Part shown: in pieces, positions 57,601 to 64,000 of the stretch
How the letters are laid out: every line of letters starts with the position of its first letter
How positions within the stretch are numbered: the stretch's first letter is position 1
From: Verpa conica
Taxonomy: Eukaryota > Ascomycota > Pezizomycetes > Pezizales > Morchellaceae
NCBI GenBank assembly: GCA_033030425.1
Contig: JAUFSD010000020.1
Coordinates: forward strand, 1,054,001 to 1,118,000
Direction: 5' to 3'
Length of the DNA: 64,000 nt
Program-made: the position numbers and the translations under genes
Notes under the pieces: generated by a model
What the model saw: the letters and a program-made list of their open reading frames with translations, nothing else
Told to the model about the DNA's origin: nothing
Database searches by the model: none

Positions 57601-60600
57601 TGTGTACGTCTTAAAGTATCAATCGGCGGTTACCTGTACCCCTAAAGAGTAAATTCTCGTAATACCATTACTTGATATTGTTTCTACGCAGTATCAGGGG
57701 TCCTCAGCTCAATCGCAATTTCTAAGGCTTAGGTTCACCCCAAATACGTTGGCTCATTGAGTATAAGCAAGCTACACAGCCCCCAATTAATTATACCGAT
57801 TAAGCAGGATACAGGTAACCCTGACTCACAGCTCAGCACCGGTGAATCAGAAATATGAGTACCAGGTACGAGTACATCCAAATACATAGCGCCAAAAGGC
57901 CAATAGACAACTCGAACGCCAGACATTAAACATTAGCATATGCATATTTCATTACCCGGGTATCACAACACTGAATTATCCACAACCTCAGCTGAGGGTA
58001 CCCTGTGTCCATGCAGGTGCCAATAGGTAATCTCCTGATCCATAACGGATTATGGTCCAAGTAGACCATATATTTGCCTGTTCTATTAGGGAATATTGTA
58101 ACACCACTTAGCTCGTAACAATTATTTCTACAAAGGGGGTGACGCTATCTGATTAGGCACTATTATGTACTAAAAGACCGGGCGCAGATTCATATTCTAT
58201 TTAGAGAACAATACCGGCTCCTACGACCAAGATATTAGTTTATTGTATCAATAATTTAACTCTCATAATGAAATAATTAACGAATGAGTCGCAGATTACC
58301 TACAAAGCGGCGAACCAGACCCAAACATAAGGAAGAATTAAGGCAACTTTTACCTATCCCATTAGCGCCATACCCCACATATCCATTACCCCAATAGGAT
58401 CACGCCCAAGCGATACCATCAAACCCAGCTATAAAAGGAGAGCCAAAACATACGTGACACAATTCCCATCGTCGTACAAAAACCCGGGAACATGTCTCAT
58501 GAAGAAACACTTGGCATATCGCGTAAGAGCTAAGATAGGGAAGATATCGCGATCGACTGTAATCATATAAGACTGTCTAAGGCAAGTTGTTTCTCCGTTT
58601 ATTTTACAGTTCCCCTTGACTCACGAAGAGAGAAAAAAAAAATCCGGGATACCACCGTACCAGAGGTTACCGCGGTGTCAAAACGCTGAGGAGGGAAAAA
58701 ATACCAAAGCCATGGATATAGGGGAAAGACGCAAGCGCTTATCCGAATATGGTTTTTAGCGGAACAGAATTTGTAGATGGGTCTGTGGTAGGTCTTTTTG
58801 AGCTCCTTGGCGCTATCGTAGCGTGATCATAGGCTCTCACTCGGTTTTTTACAGCGTGTTGTTTTGGAAAATTTTGCAAGCTGACAGACCGGAGTAGCAA
58901 TATACTCGCAGATTCAAATATCCTTATTAGGGGTATCTGATTGAGCGAGATAATTTCACAATTATAGGGGGACCTTTAATCACCTGAGTATCTCTCAGTT
59001 TCACTGCAAATGTTGGAATATTTTTCAATATGCGAATGCTGTGTACACATATGGCGCTGTCTCGGAGAGCTTGCATTTGTTGAGGTTTGTTGGCCCAGGA
59101 GATATATTCCAGTTAACCAACTTTACCAGTCACTCCGGTGAAGGAATTATTGATTCTCGTTGCATGCATGCATAGCGGTCCTCAAAGGGACGGCGGTCTC
59201 CAGAAAGAATTGGGATCCACGCCAAGAAGCCGCTCCAAAGGAATACTATTGATGCGCAGCCCCCGGAGGTTCTACCTCAGACTTTGTCTTTTCCTTATCT
59301 TGTCTTACCATTCCATCGCTTAGCTTTAGACGAAAGTCGCATTACCGCCGCCGCGCCATACTAGAACCTGAGATTTAATTCTGCATCCACCATATCTTCA
59401 ACCCCATCTGAATTCTCAGGGGGTTATCTTGACTATTCTCGATAGTGAGACATACATCTCTTTTTCTTTTCTTCTGGCATCTCCGCTGATTCATTTGTTA
59501 GTGGATGTCTTTCCTTGTTGTGCATCGCTTGTCCTGTTATGTAAGTGCATATTCTGCTACCCTCCGCTTGCTTGCCCCTCCCCCTGCAGCTACAGGGATG
59601 TCATGCGATGTCGTCTTGGTGCCGTTTTTTTTCTGCCCACTTAATGATCGCCATACGACCGTCGGTTTTTAGAAACAATTACTTCGTCCATACTGATTCA
59701 CTCTCTATGGGCCGTGATCATCCTCCACAATTGTTGTTGACTCAAACTGTAAGTTGGACATTCGTTCTGTGTATTCAGCTTAGTTTGTTTTTCGTTGGTT
59801 ATGGTTTGTCTGCCTCGTCTGCCCCCGCGATATATACCTCACGTCGATATTACCGCTGATTTGTTCGTTCAGCTGTTACGATCTCACGTCTTGTGTGCAC
59901 TCGTGTAAAACATATTTTCAGCGACATTCCTGTGCTTAGGTATACGACCCGGAGGTAGTGGTATTATACTTTCATGACTGCTGAGTAAAATAAGCGGAGA
60001 GAAGTCTATAATTATCCATCCCTGTAGACCTTTACCAACGACGAGTATCATTAATCAATCTATTCTTGCGCCCAGACGGAGGTAGTGGTCCGTGATAGCT
60101 TCTAGTAACCCTAACCCATGACCACATGACAATATCGCTAACTAGAAGCCTCCCAGCCCAAATACGAATCCTACTAATGTTATATACCAATTGTTATTGT
60201 TGACTATCCGAGCAGACCGCAATTGACCCTCCAACCGAACCAATAATCTCCACAGATTCGATCTCCAGCTCGCACTGCACAACCTGCCAAAGTATCATTG
60301 ACCCATCCTAAATATACCAACAAGATCAATTTTGTCTGATAAGTCTCCATCTAGAAGCAGCGATAATCAAGCCCGCATGCGATGTTTCTCATACTGAAGG
60401 GCCCCTGATCCATACAACCCTTGCCAATAGTAATTACCCTTGCCCGATAGCACCCCAAACAGTACAGCACAGCCGAAACCGGCTACCACACCAGCGCTTA
60501 CCCTCAACAAGTGCTGGCGGTTAAAACGCACATCACCGGATAGATATGCGGGGGTGGGGGGGAGGGAATGTTACGCCAAGTGCCCAGTGCGGATGCAGAA

Positions 60601-61798
60601 GCCTGATAGGCGGAAGTCTAGAGCGTGCTAGAGTGTTCTAAGGCCCGCGTTGGACGGGGGGTGCTATGGCCGCTATATAATGGAGTGGTCTGGTGCATGC
60701 GGGCTGTGGGGTGCCTTGCATTGCGTGGATCAGTTGGATCTTCAATATGTAAATCAAATGGGCACCCCCCCCCCCGCTGTTGTAGTTTTTTTTTTTCCCT
60801 TCTCTTTGTGTCGTCGGATCTCAAGACTAAACGGTCGCGGGTTGCGTCGAGTTGCATTATTGGACTGTCGCACCGTTGGGAATTGGTAGATCTAGAACAC
60901 GCCGAAACGCCTCCGTGGAATGCAGGCATTCTGGTTGTGTGGGGGCCGCCGCGGAGAAGCAGCGATTGGAAGGGGGGTGCATTGGAACCCGGTCAGTATA
61001 GAAAGAAACGTGGATTGTGTAGTTGTTTGGAAGTTTCATGTTAGGAGAGGGACGGGTATGGGACCGGGGAATTAACGGGAAAAACCTTTTCCTCAGGAGG
61101 CGTTGGAGTATTGTAGTGACGCATGTGCCATGTTGTTTCACTGTTCAGTAATCGTATATATGTCAACGCCAGGTGTAGTAGATATCAAAAATATATGCAT
61201 TTACCCTTTATGAGTTATAATAGTAGGACAGTCCACGGTAGATGCCGTATAACAATTGTCTCTCCGGTCCGTTGTTGTATCCCCTGAAGGCCACGATGCA
61301 TGTGTAGGGGGAGAATTGACCACTGTGAATACCCAAAAGCCATCGACTCCAGTCCTTATCGATAGCCGCAGATCCCCCCCATGACGTGCGCAGGATAAGT
61401 TATCTTATCTCACGCATGCAGTAACCCGCATGCTGCAGGGACCAGATGGATCAACCCCGGGGTGCCAGTGAGCCTCTGAGACTCTCCGCAGCCACACCAC
61501 ACTAAGCGAGCTGCACAAACACGTGACGCCCAACACGCCATTGCTCCATCCAGCTTCTCTAACCAATCTCGGTGAGACACAACAGGCACACCCCCCCAGT
61601 GCCCCTTTTGTCCCTTTTGTTCATAAACGAATCTTTTCCCCGTCCCACCAAACACATTCTCACTCCTCATCCGCTTCCTCATCTCTGAGAACCTCAACAT
61701 CTACTCTCAAAAGCTCATCCTAGCTATCTACACGGTCTCTCGACTTCTTCGTTCCCCCCCGAAAAAAAAAACCACACTCTATACAAACCGGCGCCGAG
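54654..61798. other. Long gene-free stretch
   Basis: About 7 kb without a supported gene. It includes the foldback element at 55,026-55,375, a repeat copy at 56,245-56,365 (relative of 45,430-45,560) and a telomere-like motif at 60,106-60,118. A GC-rich part at 60,540-61,700 has homopolymer runs of C and T and overlapping open frames. Those frames look like a by-product of composition, not genes. Confidence 0.5.
55026..55375. mobile_element. About 350 bp foldback element
   Basis: Inverted arms of about 100 bp share TATGGAAGCGT, AATCGGTCAA, TACCGGTGGTAAATTAAAGT, ACAAAAACGCTAG and TTCCAGCAC. A palindrome (TACCACCGGTGGTA) sits inside the right arm. There is no coding frame, and target duplication is unclear. 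The arms are long for a simple MITE. Confidence 0.8.
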
Positions 61799-62263
61799 AT
61801 GTTTCTGTTTCAAAACAAGTAAGTCCCCCAGTCACCGTGTGTTTTTTACCCCCCTGGTTAACATATTCTCCCCTCCGGGCAACAAAAACCTGCTTTTAAC
61901 CAAAGCAGTTTAGCAGTTCAATCCCCTACTACCCCCGCCCAGCAACAGTATCAGGGCATCTGGGCGCTCTCCATCACCGACATGCACCGCAACAGCCTCA
62001 GCGATGAGATCATCTACTTCCCCATCAGCCGCACATTCAACAACTTTATCGAGTACCTCAACGTCAGCGGAGCATACAAAAAGGCAATTGGCAGTCAGAA
62101 AGCCCCAGTCCGTATCGTCTACTTCGAGGTTGTGTGGTGCGAGGATACATATAAGTTTGATAACGAGAACTCTATGAGGGGTGCGATCGAGGAATTCTTG
62201 GACCATGGCTTCTCGGCTGATGGATTTGTTACCGTTTATGCTAGAGTTGGGTGTGTTGAATAG
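61799..62263 (+). CDS. Unrecognised 124-residue protein, two exons
   Basis: Exon 61799-61818 (ATG then six codons and two bases) joins 61909-62263 through a GTAAGT donor and a TTTTAACCAAAGCAG branch/acceptor. The junction is in phase, and the product begins MFLFQNNLAVQSPTTPAQQQ. The main part (GIWALSITDMHRNSLSDEII, YFPISRTFNNFIEYLNVSGA, VRIVYFEVVWCEDTYKF, FLDHGFSADGFVTVYARVG) has strongly C-ending codons. It reads as an alternating alpha/beta domain, with no signal peptide or membrane helix. A pyrimidine-rich leader with a C-run and an A-run precedes the start, and a long T-run follows the stop. The function is unknown and no family was recognised. The clean splice and codon pattern argue strongly for a real gene. 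Confidence 0.72.
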
Positions 62264-64000
62264 TTTGGTTTCTCTTTGAGGGGTTTATGGTGGTGGCTTT
62301 TTTGTGTTTTTGGGTTGGTTTTATTCTGGTTTTTTTTTTTTTTTTTCTGCTTCTTGTGTGGGTGGCGGGCTCCTTATCCTCTAGTCGTAATGGTTTCCTT
62401 TTGTTCGGGTGATAGATCGTGTTCGAGTAGTGTACTTCTACAGTTAAGACAAAAATGAAATTCTTAAAATCTATTGGCTGGATTGTGCATATGCGCGTTT
62501 ATTAGCCCCTGTAATTACCGGGAGGCTGCATACGGGTACGGAACTTGAGAGAGTAAGCGATCACGAGATGTCACTCGCCGTCAACTGCTGCTGAGAGTGA
62601 AAGTGATTACTGATCGTCAAGGGGACAGGGGTAAATTGCCAGCGAAAAGGCATTTAACTCACCATTTCCTAGATTTTTGAATACAGACCTAAGTAGAAGT
62701 ACGTGATATTGATTGGGGATAAGAATAATTGCCCATGCACATGACAACCTGTCCCAATTACAGCCCCAACTAGGCACTACAAGAATTGATAAAAGAAAAC
62801 GGAATCATAGATGGAATGGAGTGCCAATCTGCGTATTCTTAATTTATATAGTGGGGGAAGATACTATCTTTATGTGGGGCTCTTAGTTGTGGGTGGTTAT
62901 TTATCTCTCCGACAATCCCTATCGATTACCTATCTTCGTAAGGAGATACCCGCAATAGGATAGATAGAGCAGTGATACGATCTTACATTTAATATATCTC
63001 TAGAGAGCTCAAAGAATGTCTAGATGCCTATTGTCTATTGTCTGTAGGCCTTTCGCTTGAAGGGAACCCTAACCCTGATCGGCCCCAAACCTTTACCCGC
63101 ACTACACCTTCCAACGCAGATAGAATTGGGCTCTAAAGACAGAATGTGAAAAGAATTCTGTTCAGTCCCCTCACAAATATAGCTAACATCGAACGTCCCA
63201 GACCAAATTTTCTTTTTTTCTGGCTCAGGGTGAAAGAATTCCGAAAAGCCCCCTCACAAGTATGGTTAACATAGAATGTCCCAGACCAAAGTTTTTTTTG
63301 CTGGCTCAGCGCGCGGCATAGGGTTCCCTAACCGATCATGTCACTCTCGGGGGGAAAGTTCGAACAAGGCTCGAGCGTTTGGAAAGTTTGGTAGTCTGAT
63401 TTCATTGTTGATGTAGGTGGGACACTACTACGAGGTAGATAGCATTTTGGTTCCTTTTATGATTTACTTGATGAGACCCGGATATCACAACCGTTGGTTC
63501 AATCGTGTGAATGAATTGATCCTAAGCACATGATTTATTCGTGTATCATATACGGTAAAGGATTATAATGGCATAGCTTCAGGAGTTTGGTGTGGGATAA
63601 CACCGATAGCCGGCTGACTGTTGTCATTAAATATTTCAATCTAGTGAGTTATTTCTAATCTATTGGAATATTTATATAAATCATAGATAGTAAGCTCTCT
63701 AGCTGGTGTATCGTGTCATTCGGCTAAGGCGTTTGCTAGGACCCCGCATGACGCAATCGTCGTTTATAGTAGGATTTATGCGTAACAGGCGGCGGTAGCG
63801 AAGAAAGGCGTGACGATAGAAGCGCGGCACCACCCAACAATATTGTTTACCTTTAAGATTTTTTTTCATGATTGCTTTCAGGGTGGGGTTTGGTGTAAAC
63901 ATCATGGGTACCATAAACAGTACATTAAGAACCTTTGTAGACTTATATAAGTACACCTACCCCGGGTGCCTCTAATCTATAATACCTATCGGCAGAACTA
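62264..64000. other. Gene-free right end
   Basis: A 22-base T-run region follows the gene at 62,320-62,346, a telomere-like motif lies at 63,065-63,076, and a tandem duplication at 63,167-63,315. The minus-strand frame at 63,699-63,956 has no domain or codon signal and was not accepted. Confidence 0.5.
63167..63315. repeat. Two-copy tandem repeat of about 82 bp
   Basis: Both units read CCCCTCACAA-x-TAT, then TAACAT, GTCCCAGACCAAA, a T-run and CTGGCTCAG. The T-run length differs between units. No frame runs through them. Confidence 0.75.

Noticed and set aside
60540..61140. Overlapping frames of up to 139 residues on both strands
   Set aside because: GC-rich sequence with homopolymers, no domain and no start context; open by composition.
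457..63076. Telomere-like motifs as a true chromosome end
   Set aside because: Each site has only about two units, both orientations occur, and sites are scattered, so none marks a terminus.
63699..63956. 85-residue basic minus-strand frame
   Set aside because: No domain, codon bias or conserved neighbour; chance length.
1..64000. tRNA, rRNA and CRISPR features
   Set aside because: Looked for tRNA B-box-like GGTTCGAATC text and cloverleaf context, rRNA-like blocks and regular spaced repeats; none was convincing, and CRISPR is not expected in a fungal genome.

Overview
The window reads as nuclear DNA of a filamentous ascomycete (Pezizomycotina; the class cannot be fixed from sequence alone). 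The evidence is short introns of about 50-110 bp with fungal donor, branch and acceptor signals, a NACHT-ankyrin NLR-like gene, a very large DUF3638/DUF3645 gene, a membrane protein with a long ankyrin array, an H-type lectin gene, and TTAGGG-type motifs. Genes are sparse. Between them lie decayed dispersed repeats and small inverted-repeat elements.

Layout: (1) 1-347 minus is the 5' part of a gene running off the left edge, with a C2H2-like zinc-binding motif. (2) 3.0-8.9 kb is a direct segmental duplication carrying two paralogues of an unrecognised protein family, each with an intron at the same codon. (3) 9.5-11.9 kb minus is a 775-residue coiled-coil protein ending in three H-type lectin domains. 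(4) 13.4-17.1 kb plus is a seven-exon STAND/NLR-like gene (HeLo-like N-terminus, NACHT, ankyrin) whose ankyrin part has been amplified at DNA level, with growing Arg/Glu-rich spacers. (5) 17.1-23.9 kb is repeat-rich. (6) 23.9-25.2 kb is a frameshifted relic of a protein resembling the PD-(D/E)XK nuclease fold. (7) 25.2-32.7 kb is repeat-rich, with a clean hAT-type element inside an older inverted repeat. (8) 32.7-42.4 kb minus is one six-exon gene for a protein of about 3,138 residues (DUF3638/DUF3645). (9) 42.4-48.8 kb holds clusters of MITEs. (10) 48.8-54.65 kb plus is a membrane protein with 25 ankyrin repeats and an acidic tail exon. (11) 54.7-61.8 kb is nearly gene-free, with a foldback element. 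(12) 61.8-62.3 kb is a 124-residue two-exon orphan gene.

Functional reading (inference): an NLR-like receptor, a large ankyrin membrane protein, a lectin with a long coiled coil and a decayed nuclease-like gene within 45 kb of repeat-rich DNA look like an accessory, recognition-type neighbourhood. The DUF3638 gene is likely a conserved gene embedded in it. Single long reading frames split several of these genes at introns, so exon coordinates are given in the entries. Nothing was run: all domain calls come from motif recognition by eye.
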